Source of the DNA: Isoetes taiwanensis
Taxonomy: Eukaryota; Streptophyta; Lycopodiopsida; Isoetales; Isoetaceae
NCBI GenBank assembly: GCA_021234155.1
Contig: JAJEKV010000104.1
Coordinates: forward strand, 1,056,001 to 1,120,000
Length of the DNA stretch: 64,000 nt
Direction: 5' to 3'
The position numbers and the translations under genes were made by a program. Position 1 is the first letter of the stretch, and each line of letters begins with the position of its first letter. Of this stretch, positions 45,544 through 57,404 are shown piece after piece. The notes beneath the pieces are model-generated. The model saw only the letters and a list, made by a program, of their open reading frames with translations. It was not told the DNA's origin and ran no database searches.

Positions 45544-45788
45544 CTAGCCAATTTTAGAAGCAAATTGTTTTGAATGATTACTACGAGAAAATCCCTTCCC
45601 TTTGCCGTGAATGCACAGTTGTCTTCGAGGCTGATTCCTTTTTTTCTCCTTTCATAATTTCATACATTTTTGCTCGATGACGCACAAATTATTGGGGTAT
45701 CTTCTTATTGATTCTTCCCAATAAGAATTACATATGACAAATATGTGACGTTATTGAATCGGAATTTTTGTTGTACTTATTATGAGAG

Positions 45789-45896
45789 GGATAACACCCT
45801 GGAACGAGGGTGTTAATATCCTATTATAACAAACGAGGGCCGGAGGGCCGAGTTTGTTATAGTAGGGCATAACACCCGAGTTCTAGGGTGTTATCC
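45789..45896. repeat. 108-bp imperfect palindrome
   Basis: GGATAACACCCT at 45789 mirrors AGGGTGTTATCC ending at 45896, and inner arms TATAACAAAC / GTTTGTTATA mirror each other. The two 54-bp halves are about 80% complementary with a one-base offset, centred near 45842. AACACC-type motifs also recur in the next 120 bp. Confidence 0.8.
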
Positions 45897-46629
45897 GCCT
45901 TAACAACATGAGCCCGAGAGTTTTATGGTGGTTTTGTAGTGGTTTTATCGTGGTTTTTATAATAAGCTAGGTGTTTATGGCCATTTCACATAACAAACTA
46001 GGTGTTTATGGGCTCTTTAATGTGTTACTGGTGGGTAATACCACTGCAACCAACGACTGAGATTTGATCGCAGCATTAAAACTTGAGGGCCAGGTTGTTA
46101 AGGTTTCAGCTTCTCAAATCGAGATGTAGCCGCATGGCATATTCTTTCTTAGGGGGGTGAACATTATCATGATGAGACGTCATTGAATCGGGATTTTTTG
46201 TTGTACTTGACTATGGTTTTAAGATGGTTGGGGTGGTAGACTGATGCGACTTTTCAAAAATTTGTTTATTTTGGAATTACGACGTTGCTTGATGAAGTCC
46301 ATTCCGTTAGAGATCATCTTATTATAAGTTGTAGACCCATTTATACAAATTTTTAAGGATGATGTAAAATTTTGTTAGAAAGGACTCATATTCTTGACAT
46401 TGGATATTTGGTTTTTGAGTAGTGCATAGAGCGGTTTTTAGTAGAGCATAGAGCCTCTTCAAAGGACCAAATGCTAGTTTTTTGGTTTCATACATGACCA
46501 AAGGCTGGATTTTTGGCATCATACATGAATCTTATAGACTTCTATTACTACATTGTGGGGTGATATAGTGATGCTACTTTTCAATTGAGATTGGATGTTT
46601 TGGTTTTTGAGTAGCGCATCGAGTGTTTA
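45897..46629. other. Non-coding stretch
   Basis: No gene was recognised. The phrase CTAGGTGTTTATGG occurs twice near 45970-46010, and GAGTAGYGCATMGAG-like sequence occurs near 46417 and 46610. Confidence 0.45.
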
Positions 46630-47885
46630 GTAGAGAATTATGACGTTCCAGGAAAATACACGCCATGAATACGTATCCATCACTATACAAGTCTACCTTC
46701 GTCATAGCCTTGTATATCATAGGTTAGTGGCATAGGGTGCATGTCTAAGTCATTCATATAACTTAGACACCCTTAGGGTAAGGCCATTTTCCACGTGGCC
46801 TTATCCTATTGGGCAACCGCCACACGGACCTACCCTATTGGAGCCACGTGGCATAACATGTGAACCCTAACCTATAAAGGCCTAAACCCTAACCCTAGGC
46901 CTCTTTTCAGGCTCCAACAGTCTGGGAACCTTCTTCGCACTTGAAACTCCATTTCGAGAACCGTCTGCTGTGGCATAGCATAGCACAGCAGCTCCCAGAG
47001 CGTGTGCACATCAGTAGGAGTGGGAGCTACTTCGACCACCTTGAAGACCATGGAGACACTGGGAGTAGGAGGGAGTTCCTCAGGAGCAGGTATTTGGGTT
47101 AGAGTTCTTTGTAGATCATCTGGAAGTAGGACTCCAGATGAGTTAACATTTCGTGTCTCTAGTAAAGCCTTCCTAGAACCCTCAGTCTAGATCTTGAACC
47201 CTAATCAATGAACCCTAGCTGTAAGTTAGATGTATATGATTAGGTTTAGATGTTATTCTCATTATTATCATGTTATGTGCATTTGTGATGTTGGTTGATC
47301 ATGTTTGCTCCTGTTGTATTGGGAAGGGGGGTGGAGACCTAGTAGCCATTACTTAGTGATGCTCCTAGTTTAGACGCTTTAGTTCCTATTATTATGCGGC
47401 CTGTGCATAGGAACCCACCGGGCTACAGGGGCTATGATATGACTCAGCATTGCATAACGGGGCTAGAGGCGAGACGGAGGGAGGGTCCCTGCTGAGCGCG
47501 GATATTGGGGACTCCATAGCGGGCTAGGCTTATGGCCGGTCACTTCAAGTGAGCCGAGCATGGGTCCGACAACTCCTGGGGCAATGGTGTCGCCCTATCT
47601 CTCAAGAGTTATAGGTGACGGCCTGGCTCTTGTTTTGGGGAGTTAAGTTGGGTAAGAATTGTGTGTCGCCACGATTCTCTAGTCGTCCGTGGAACCTCTA
47701 GACCCCGGGAAGGGGGGATGGAACCCTTCCTACTTCGTCAGACCGGGGAGATGCAACCCGGAGCAGCCTCAATGGGTGATACCATGAGATTGCGTATCTG
47801 GAAGGCTAGAGTCGTACAGAGCCCGATCTAGCCCATTTGCAAAGTATGCAAAGGAGGGGCGGATGGAGTGGTCAACCCTAGCTAT
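46630..47885 (+). mobile_element. Gypsy-type LTR fragment, copy 3, with TATA box
   Basis: 47358-47885 matches 40791-41310 (GATGCTCCTAGTTTAGA, TATTATGCGGCCTGTGCATA, GCTGAGCGC, CACGATTCTCTA). Upstream, CCTATAAAGG at about 46871-46880 could be the LTR TATA box, followed by CCTAAACCCTAACCCTAGG and CTTCTTCGCAC at the likely transcription start. The left boundary is approximate. The right edge is cut where minus-strand gypsy pol begins. Confidence 0.5.
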
Positions 47886-49080
47886 TGTCTATAGCATTCA
47901 CGAACTTGGGGTCTCGATCTGAGATGATCCCACTTGGCATCCCATGCAATCTAAAGATTCCCTTGGCAAAAAGCAAGGTTGTGTCTAGGGTCGTGTCCAC
48001 GGTCTTGCATGGCAAGAAATGCGCCATTTTAGACAATTTGTCGACCACCACCATCAAGCCATCGTGGCCCCTAGACATTCGAGGAAGACCCATGATGAAG
48101 TCTATACTCACCGTCTCCCACTTGGCATCTGGCACTACCACTCCCGGAATTCGAAGTTGCTCCGCCTTTGTCTGCTGGCATAGCTGAAATTCTTGAATAT
48201 ACTCGGCGATGTCCTTCTTCATGCCCAACCAGAGATGACTACTTCTTATCTTGAAGTATATCTTCATAAATCCTACATGCCCGCTATAGGGCTATAGTGG
48301 GTATCATGGAGTATCAACTTCCTTACGCCTGATACTTTTGGGACACAAAGCTTGTCCTTATGTATAACAGGTTGCCTTCTTTCTTAAACTTCTTATAGGC
48401 CTCCCTTTCCTTTTCTGTCCTTGCTTCCTTGCAAAGACTAGCCCATATTTCTCGGAATTCTTCGCTGGAGGGAATAGAATCCTCAATTTTCTTGCCAAAC
48501 TCGTTGCAGAGGATCGAAATGGCATTACAATGCACCCTAGTTGCCAAGGGCCGACGAGATAGTGCGTCCACAATTACATTCAATTTTTCTGGCTTGTATA
48601 ATATCTCAAAGTCATATTCTTTCAGGAACTCGATCCAACGTCTCTGTCTTAGCTTGAGGAGTGGTTGCGTGAAGATATATTGAGGCTCTGGTGATCAGTA
48701 TCTAACTGAAATTTTCTTCTTAGAAAATAATGCCTCCATATGCATAGGGCCTTGACGATGGCTAGGAGCTCTTGATCATGTGTCGGGTAGCGGTGCTTTG
48801 TGTCTTTCATCTTCTTGGAGTCGTATGCTACGACTTTATCCTCTTGCATTGGGTAGCGCTGCTCTACGTCATTCATCTTCTTGGAGTCGTATGCTACGAC
48901 TTTATCCTCTTGCATAAGTACTCCCCCTGTGGCTATCTTACTTGCATCAGTTGCCACAAGCTTATCTTTATTTGAGTCCTGCAATGTCAGCACTGGGGCC
49001 ATTGTCAAGGCTTCCTTGGGCTTGTCGAAGGAAGCTTGGACATTCTTGACCCAATGATCTATCCAATCCTTCATCTTGTG
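47886..49080 (-). pseudogene. Ty3/gypsy pol fragment (RNase H and integrase)
   Basis: The minus strand reads, in order, the end of reverse transcriptase and RNase H (LVATDASKIATGGVLMQED, HDQELLAIVKAL, WRHYF, TDHQSL) at 49074-48700, DALSRRP at about 48565, and integrase (LCQQTKAE, VSIDFIMGLP, VVVDKLSKMAHF, GIISDRDPKF) at 48267-47886. The protease and most of reverse transcriptase are absent, and the integrase ends before the catalytic glutamate. Frameshifts separate the pieces. Confidence 0.85.
48785..48916 (-). repeat. In-frame 66-bp tandem duplication in gypsy RNase H
   Basis: GGGTAGCG at 48785 and 48851 start two copies of a 66-bp unit encoding MQEDKVVAYDSKKM plus eight residues. The duplication adds 22 residues between the first RNase H aspartate region and HDQELLA, where family members have a single copy. 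Confidence 0.85.
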
Positions 49081-50599
49081 TTGCTTGCTGAGATCTGATA
49101 GGGGAGAAAATTGGTCTGATTAATATGACACAGATACAAATTTTCTATTCATCTTTGAATCATAGAGCCATTATGGACTCAGTTTCTATCTTGATAGTTA
49201 TGGCCGACTAGTAGTCGCAGTATTATTTGTCCACTAGGGCATTCTAATACAAGCACTCGAGATCAGAACTTTGTTATTGTAACAACCATGAAAATAACCT
49301 AGGTTTAAAATTCCATAGGTAATTCTATAACTTTCAATAAACTGAGATCTCATGACCTGTATTCCATAGATACCATGATCTTTATATTCCACATGTTGGA
49401 CGATTCAAAATGTATCTTCTTTTTTGTAATGTAAGTAATTTAGCAACAGGTTATAGTCTTAACGTGATAATAAATCATAAATATGAGGCTACAAAAATAT
49501 TGCCAAAATGTTGACAAGTAGTACCTATGAAGAGGGAATGTTGAGGGAAGAACCTTCTTCACTATTGCGTATTAAGTATTTATTATTCTTAGACAACCTT
49601 TTTATAAGGCTTCTATTTTCCACACAATCCATAAATCAATTTAGGGCTTATACAAACCCTATTTCCATAACATATTATATGGCCGAAAGGCCTTGCCTTA
49701 TCTGGAGCCAAAACTGGACTCTGCATGATCTGTTTGCTTCCTAGTCTACAAAGCACATATTAGGGTACCTACACACTAAAAGGTTAAAATTGTTATGTTA
49801 AGAAAATTTAACTTAACTAGCAACGCACATGTTTTTTGCTAAGAAAATTGTTAAAAAAGAGGGGTTAATTTGTAACAATTTGTTAGCGCTAAATTAAGGG
49901 TTTAACCAGATTTCACATTGCAGGTTGTTATGTTAAACGCTAACAATTGATTAACAATCTTCCAAAAATCGCACGAAATTTTATTGGAAGCCCCTGCCGC
50001 TGGTTTAGTGCTGTTACGGCGGCTCCATCGCCGCTCCATCGCCAATCGACCAGCATCGCCAATCGACCAGCATTTCTTCAGACCAGCATTCTTCAGCATT
50101 TTTTTTCTCTGGAGCAAAGACTGAGGCACATGTGCTCTTGCTCCTTGATTTTTCTACTAACACCATCAAACATATATGAGACTTGGATAAGCATTGGTAG
50201 CGATGTATGGACTAAATTACAATGAACTTACATTAGATGATGGTATATGTTATATTGACTGCTCCTCATTGCTAGATAAGGCAAAAGCAAGCACTTTTGT
50301 TTAAGTTTCTAACCAAGTCCTATGCCATCTCTGCATTCAGCCTTTAAATAGTTGTTTCTAGTAACTGTTGTTCAAGTTCTCATCCATATCTGCAATCAAG
50401 ACATGTACATATAAGATCTTAAAATTATTCTTAGTTCTAGCATAGTATCTATGATATATACCAAGGACATGGCTGGAAAGACCTTGGGCCTTTTTGGGCC
50501 ATATGGGCCTTTGAACCTAAGAGGGGGGGTTGGCCCTCACGGAAGCCATTAATGCTCAATGCGGCCTCAAGGTATCTATGAAAGAAGCGAGTGGCTTTT
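49081..50599. other. Non-coding stretch
   Basis: No gene was recognised. AT-rich, with a small GC-richer part near 49985-50080 where CGCCAATCGACCAGCAT is repeated. Confidence 0.45.
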
Positions 50600-52582
50600 A
50601 GGAGAAACCAATGGGGTTTGCTCAAGGGTCTAGGGCATTCAAACGTCCGCACACAGACGTTGCAGATAATGAACCTGTTGGGGCCAAGGAACCGAAGGAA
50701 TCTTATCAAGAATGCAAGAAGCGGCTAATGTGGAAGAATAGGTGTTTTGTATGTTATTCAACAGAATTTAAGTTTTGTATGTCCTACTTAACTTGAGAAG
50801 AAAGAAAGGAAAAGCAAAGAACCTAAGCCTATTCTTAAGTCTGTGAGTAGGAAAGAGGATAAAAGTAGGAAAGTAGCTTCTGTTCAAGGAGATGGAAAAG
50901 GGAAAAAGGTGGCTACTGTCTGGGAGAAATTGGATATGGATTATGTTGAGAATAATAGTCTCTTACTATTTTGGGCTACTATTCAGGATTAAAAAGTACA
51001 TATCCTATTCGTTCCGAGTAATGAGTTTGATTTCATTTCTGCTAAATTGGTAAAGGAACTAAGATTAACTTCTATTCCTTTATCAAGTGAATATGTACAA
51101 TTGTCTTCTGCTTTCTTGAATGTTGCCCCTTCGCCTTCTTCATTCATGGTCAAAGATATTGATTTTTAACTGTAGGGATATGTTTGTAAATGTTCTTTCA
51201 TGGTTTCTGACCTTGGAGGTATGGATGTTATTCTAGGAATACTGTGGCATAAGGCTATCAATCCTCTTATAGATTAGAAATCGGGAATCGTTATGTTAAC
51301 CTTGGAAGGGGATAAAAAGACCTTCAAGTTTGTGAAAGATAATATTGTTTCCCCAATTCCAACAGTTTCTGTTGTACAATTTAAGAGTTTGGCAATGAAA
51401 ACTCATTTTGTGTATTTGGTGGTTTTGCGTCCTAAGTCTAGTGCATCCCCACTAAATGAATGCCAAACTGTCTTTTTGCACTATTAGATGATGTCTTTCC
51501 AAATGACATTCCACAAAATTTACCACTCCAACGTCTAGAGGACCACATGATTGATCTTCTTCCTGGGAAAGAACCTCATAATTAAGCTCTTTATCGGAGA
51601 ATGCATGACCAACAAATTGAGATTAGGTGTTAGCTTGATGAGTTACTTCAACCTGGATTGATCCACCATAGCTCTTTACCTTTTGGTGCTCTTGTCTTGT
51701 TGGTTAAGAAAAAAGATAATGCCTGGCGCATGTGTATAGATTATCACACTTTGAATAAGATAACCATCAAAAATAGGTTCCCTATACCAAGGATGGATGT
51801 TTTGTTTGATCAACTCCAAGATGCCACAGTTTTTAGCCCTCTTGGTCTTATGTCAGGGTATTGGCAACTTAAGGGTTGTGCCTGAAGACGTTTCGGACAA
51901 CCTTTGGGCATTATGAGTTTTTGATCATGCCATTTGCACTTACAAATGTGGCAGCTTCTTTTGCGAGGCTAATGGGGTGAATACTTAAAGATGTGCATGG
52001 TGTCTATGTTGTCATTTTCTTTAATGACATATTAGTTTTTAGTAAGTCCGAGAAAGACCATTACTTGCATTTGCAACAGGTTTTTCGTCGGTTAAGGGAG
52101 GAGTCTATTACTCTTAATCCTAAGAAAATTGTCTTTTTCCAATTGGAAATTGAATATATGGGACATATTGTTTGTGCTGAGGGTTTTAAAGTGGATCTTA
52201 GTAAGGTACAAGCGTTTGTGGATTGGCCAGTACCTACTTCGATTGCTGCATTGCGTTCTTTTTTTGGGCTTATGCAGCTACTAACGAAAGTTTGTATAGA
52301 ATTTTGCTTGTTTAGCTTCAGATCTATATTTGTTGCTATGAAAAAATGTTCCTTTCTAATGGAATCATAATTACCAGTTCGCTTTCCAAGTTTTAAAGGA
52401 TGCCATGGCTAATCCTCCTGTTCTGCATTTGCCAAAGTTTGGTCTATCTTATTTGTTATGTATTAATGCAAGTGGTATGACTTTGGGCACAGTTTTGATG
52501 CAGGATGGTCATCCTATTGCTTATGAAAGTCGGAAGTTTTTTGACACGAAAAGTGGATATAGTGTTTACGATAAAGAATTTT
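50600..52582 (+). pseudogene. Ty3/gypsy element, 5' part (gag end, protease, reverse transcriptase)
   Basis: Degenerate gag C-terminus (KESYQECKKR) lies near 50695-50730. An aspartic protease remnant is near 51205-51290 (LGGMDVILGILWHKAINPLI). Reverse transcriptase spans 51658-52370 ([28 protein letters not shown], then VVIFFNDILVFSKSEKDH, with FFND in place of the usual Y/FVDD). RNase H starts at 52405 (NPPVLHLPKF, LCINASGMTLG, IAYESRKF, YDKEF). Several frameshifts and stops occur. The RNase H frame is cut at 52582 by the CACTA element and resumes at 59494. Confidence 0.9.
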
Positions 52583-52604
52583 CACTATAACCCCAAATTT
52601 GGCT

Positions 52605-53060
52605 CTATGTGTAGTTTTGTGGTGTCTTTTTTGCCAAAAAACAACACCTCAAGACCACCCATAGTATTGTTCCGAAAATGCTAGAAATTACATGTAGTTT
52701 TTGTCCAGAAAGTCTATGCGTAGAAAATTGACAGGCTTTTAAAAAAAATTCAATACGTTGTTTTTTGGTGTTGTTTTTTTTATTGTTTTTACTAAAAAAT
52801 AACATGTGGTTTAACAAAATATCCACATGTGGTTTTTTTTAAAGTAATAGTTGTTTTTAAGCATTGTTTTTACCAAAAAAACAACATGGTTTCACAGGAT
52901 ATTCACGTAATTAATAGTTGTTTTTTAGTGTTGTTTTTACTAAATAATAACATGTGATTTAACAAACTATCCACATATGATTTTTTAAAATAGTTTTTAA
53001 ATGTAGTGGTTCCCAAATAAGGACACATGTTTCTAAAGAATATCTACATATGGTTTACGT
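52605..53060. repeat. Left subterminal repeat region of the CACTA element
   Basis: GTTGTTTTTT(T/A)GTGTTGTTTTT and (A)CATGTGGTTT(A/T) motifs recur several times in both orientations between 52620 and 53060. The right end has matching AAAACACCACC, AAAACAACAC and AAGAAACCACAC motifs at about 59205-59400. Confidence 0.7.
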
Positions 53061-54136
53061 GCATATTTCAAAATAAAAAAGCATTTACTAATTAAATATT
53101 GACATGTGGCATCCTTTTTAAATGAAAAAGCATATTTTTCTTGTTCCCCCCTTTTTTTTTAAATATTACATCAATAGTTAAGTTTTAAAACAATTAGATA
53201 AATGTTAAGGTTCTAAACTTTCTTGTCTTCAACACATTTTGTTTTCATATGAAATCAAAGACAAGATTTCTTTCCTAATTTTATAGAAATGCTTTTCCCT
53301 ATGTTACCCTCACACTATGTTACCCTCACAATATGTTTACAAAAAATAAACCATGCATGCATTCAAGGTAAAAACACCCTGGTCAATAGACCAGGCCACA
53401 ACCTATGATCATAGCCTTCAGGTTGGTCGCAAGTATATCAGAGAATTATTTCAAAAAATACTTTCCATTAAACGCATGGTAACTCTTAACAATATTACCA
53501 ATATGATCCGTCAATGTGCATGCACCAATTCAAAGTACAAAACCCATCTATTCAGAGTGATCTCAAAGAATCTTGTATATTAAGATAAAGGCAGCTCCAA
53601 CTTCGTTATGCATTGCCTTCTCGTGCAACCAGAAAATAGATAAATTACAAGAGATTATGCAAGCTTCTCCTGCAAAAAAATTCTTCAAGATCAAGAAACT
53701 GGAAGCAAATAATTCAAGAAAAAAAAACAGAAAGAAATCCACATAATTTTTAAATAATCCTCACCCTATGTTGCCCTTCCACCATTTTTTTTAGACCCTT
53801 TCATTTTTATGCTCTGTATCTCCTTCTGTGCTCTCATCTCTTTGAAAAAATAAGATAAACCCCGCTGTTTTCAGCATCCTTTTTGTCTTCCAGCATGAAC
53901 CAAAACCATGGCGATGAAGGCATTGGCTTTAAGAGGCTCGCTCTGTGCTTGCTATTCTGTGCTAAAGCTCTATGTAAACCTACCTAAACCCATTCTCAGC
54001 CAAACGCCATACCTACAGCTGGATTGAAAAAAACAGGGCAAAGAGGGGTCACGGCTACAGATGTGCAGGCAGATAGGAATTTTCCGGGGCCAAATTAAGG
54101 ACGGATAAATCAATGAAAGGACTCAGAGGATATATA

Positions 54137-54371
54137 TACTGCAGAAAAGGATAAGGAGCCAGGAAAACTTTCGCCATAGCTAACATGCAAAGCTGAAGAA
54201 TGTTAAGATGAAAATACTGCAGAAAAGGATAAGGAGCCAGGAAAACTTTCGCCATAGCTAACATGCAAAGCTGAAGAATGTTAAGATGAAAATACTGCAA
54301 AAAAGGATAAGGAGCCAGGAAAACTTTCGCCATAGCTATACATGCAAAGCTGAAGAATGTTAAGATGAAAA
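54137..54371. repeat. 78-bp tandem repeat, three copies
   Basis: Units start TACTGCAGAAAAGGATAAGG at 54137 and 54215, and TACTGCAAAAAAGG at 54293. The length is a multiple of three, so the minus strand shows a repeated 26-residue open frame, which I regard as incidental. Confidence 0.95.
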
Positions 54372-54539
54372 AGAATGGAGGAGATAAAATGAATAGAAAA
54401 GAATGAAACAGGCACCGGATTTGACGAAGGTGGAAAAAGAATGAAGAAGAAAGGCCATGAAGAAGCTTGGAATCGGCGCCTACGATAGAACGGTTTTATA
54501 AAGCTGCAAATCTGGCCATGAAGAAGCTTCAAACCATAG

Positions 54540-54715
54540 TTCCGGATCCATAGTGTCATAGCAAGAACCACCATAGTCATACCACCATAGCCGTACCACA
54601 GCGCCATAGCTCGAACCATAGCGCCATAGCACCAGACATGCTCACAAATCGCCATAGCCAGAGAAAGAAGCAAGAGCGGGAATAGCCAGAGAAAGAAGCA
54701 AGAGCGGGAATGATA
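54540..54715. repeat. CCATAG-rich and 28-bp tandem repeats
   Basis: ACCATAG / GCCATAG motifs recur at 54545-54655. A unit GCCAGAGAAAGAAGCAAGAG plus eight bases is then duplicated at about 54656-54711. No gene. Confidence 0.8.
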
Positions 54716-56470
54716 ATCTCACCGATTAATCTCATCCCTTCATTTTTTAGCCAATAAGAATCATAGGGCAAAGATCAAGATCTTTACCGTTCATCTATGC
54801 CATCAGTCAATCTGAAACGTTAAGAGATAGAGCCAATAAGATCAGAGCACCAAGATCACCATCTGGAACATTCATCTTCGCCAAATCTCGACCGTTATTC
54901 TCTCCATTTGATATTTGATGGCGCATTTTTCTCACACATATATTATTTTTTTAATTTTAATTTTCAACCTATGATAATCTATGTTCCACTACTTCTGGCA
55001 GGGTATCTTTGGGGTCCTGCTATGTTTAAGCCATTTGGCCATAGCCAAAATGGCTGGGACATGCGCTGCACCATCTTCTTGGTTGTATAAGCTCAATAAG
55101 TCCTTATTTTCAATTCTCAACGAGAGCTGGGAAAATTTGAGGAACAATAACCAACCGTCTCCCGGCGAAGATAGTGTATATCGGAATCTTTTGGCAAGTT
55201 TTCTTATGGGTTTTTAATTAAGACAACGGAAGGTTTGGCTCTAAACACAAGATATTCAACTGACCAAAGCAACTATAAGAACTTTTCCAATGGGACGTAA
55301 AAAGTTTGCCCAATATTGTTCTCTCAATAGGCAATAGTCTCATCCAGATTAAATCACTAGAATCATGTAGCTTAGTAGCGTAGTGTTTTTAGCTTCAATT
55401 CTTAACTGTGCAGATGATTATGCAAAATCTAAAAGTGGTCGACTGCAAATTAGTCGCAACTTGATCAGTGTGGCATGTCCAAAAACTATTGGTTCTTAGG
55501 ATAATATCAACTGATTTTTCTTCTAGATGCCTAGACTTTGGAAGTGCCACATTGGCATGTCTAACGTTTTCAACTTTTCCAAGGCAAAAATGGAACTAAT
55601 ATGAGAAACTAGTTCGGGTGCTCAGTGTTGTTGGACACAATTTGATAACATGTAAATGTTGGGGACTTGTGAAGTCTAGTGGAACTTGTAAATATTGGGA
55701 ACTTGTAGAGTTCAGCTGGACTTGTTGGGAGCATATTTATGTTGTCTTGCTGAGCTTATTTTCTTTAGCTTACTTTATTTTGGGTGCTTATTTCCTAAGC
55801 TAACATTTACCCCAGCTTACCTGGTTCTCATTCACTAGGTGCAGTTTTACATTATTGACTTTTTGCCATGCCAATAAACAAGGCACAAGGCCAAACAATG
55901 TAAAATGTTGGTCTATATTTACAATCCTATTTCATGAGCAACTCTATGTGGCCTTCTCTCAAGTCCAAAGTATTAAGAAAGGAAGAACTCATAATCAACA
56001 TATTTGGGGCACACAATATTCTTTTAAAACTCGGAAGTGTTTTCCTACATTTGCAAGGTGCAACGTAGAACCCTGCACTGCAAGTAACACAAGCAAATGC
56101 AAAGGACCAATATGAACTAGCTTTGCAAGTTCCATTAATAATGTAACCTTCCAATTGCACTACAACATACAACTTAGCAAACAATGCCATCTCCTTGCAG
56201 ACAACTTAGCATAAATATTAGTTACAATACTTTGATCCACAATCATGCAAACAAGAAATGCCTTACCATGTAAATGGTAGGGGATAGACAATTTGTTTTT
56301 GGTAGACAATTTATAGCATGTTAGGCTCGGAACAATTTTCTTTTCTAAGCAGTCGCCCATGACTGTCGAAATTTATTGCAAAATAAAAAAGAGGGGGAAA
56401 GAAAAACATACCTTACACAACACACTAAAAATCTAGGGTCGAGCCCTTTTACATAGTTGCAGCAGAAGGA
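54716..56470. other. CACTA interior without recognised genes
   Basis: Short open frames (for example 54981-55217 and 55855-56115) resemble nothing known. GGAACTTGTA-type phrases recur near 55660-55720. A captured host gene fragment is possible but unsupported. Confidence 0.4.
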
Positions 56471-56479
56471 TTTTGTACC

Positions 56480-56985
56480 CACGCCACGCGGGCTCTAACA
56501 TGCCACACGAGCTTCAACATGCCTCGTGGGCTCTAACATGCCAAGGTGGCTCAAACATGCCACATGGGCTCCACCATGCCATCTAGGCTCCAACATGTCA
56601 AGGTGGCTGAAACATGCCATATGGGGCTCCAACATGCCACCTAGGCTCAAACATGCCAAGGTGGTTCAAACATGCCACCTAGGCTCCAAAATGCCACGCG
56701 GGCTTCAACATGCCACCTAGGCTCCAACATGCCAAGGTGGCTCAAACATGCCACATGGGCCCGAACATGCCACCTAGGCTCAAACATGCCAACTAGGCTC
56801 CAAAATGCCAACTAGGCTCCAAAATGCCACGTCCAACATGCCACCTAGGCTCAAACATGCCACCTAGGCTCTGAAATGCCACGCGGGCTCCAACACGCCA
56901 AGGTGGCTCAAACATGCCACGTGGGCTCCAATATCCACCTAGGCTCAAAAATGCCACCTAGGCTTCGAAATGCCACCTGGCCCTT
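56480..56985. repeat. 19-bp minisatellite, arm 1
   Basis: About 25 variants of a 19-bp unit (ACATGCCACCTAGGCTCCA, alternating with ACATGCCAAGGTGGCTCAA). These are the reverse complement of the units in 57405-58710, so the two arrays form a long inverted repeat around a 420-bp spacer. Confidence 0.95.
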
Positions 56986-57404
56986 GACCACGGACGGGCA
57001 ACTCTCCCAATTCGGAACTATGAATTGGCTCTGCAAATGGACTCAAAACATCGACGTTACCTTGGAGACAAATTTTTGTGGGCAGAAGACCATCCCTTCT
57101 CCAAGAAGCGCCAAAGTAGCTCATGTCCAACATATTCGTAGCCAATTGGCCTAGGAGGTGGGCAGAATACTGCCATGTAGAGTGTTCGTGTTTATTTCGT
57201 TGCAAAAACTGACCGTATGACTTGATTCCTAGAATAATTTTACCATTTCGGATGATATAGCGAAGTCGAATTGCCATTCCAGAGCCTCTGTACTGCCCGA
57301 ACAACAAAACAATTGAGTTTCTACAAAGTCGTTCGTAGGACGCTTCGCAGTTTGATAAGTTCTCCCGGACCGACCTTGGATTTTTTTTTGCACTTGCTGA
57401 GATC
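56986..57404 (-). other. Unique spacer between minisatellite arms, open on the minus strand
   Basis: The minus strand is open from 57307 to 56945 (120 residues, including LFGQYRGSGMAIRLRYIIRN and GNVDVLSPFAEPIH), with a further open segment up to 57429. Composition differs from the arrays. It may be a captured gene fragment; no family was recognised. Confidence 0.35.

Noticed and set aside
46880-46900. Telomere-like CCTAAACCCTAACCCTAGG
   Set aside because: Only about three imperfect units, in a likely LTR leader; too short for an interstitial telomere.
54055-54673. Minus-strand frames with a repeated 26-residue unit
   Set aside because: Caused by the 78-bp tandem repeat, a multiple of three; no other coding evidence.
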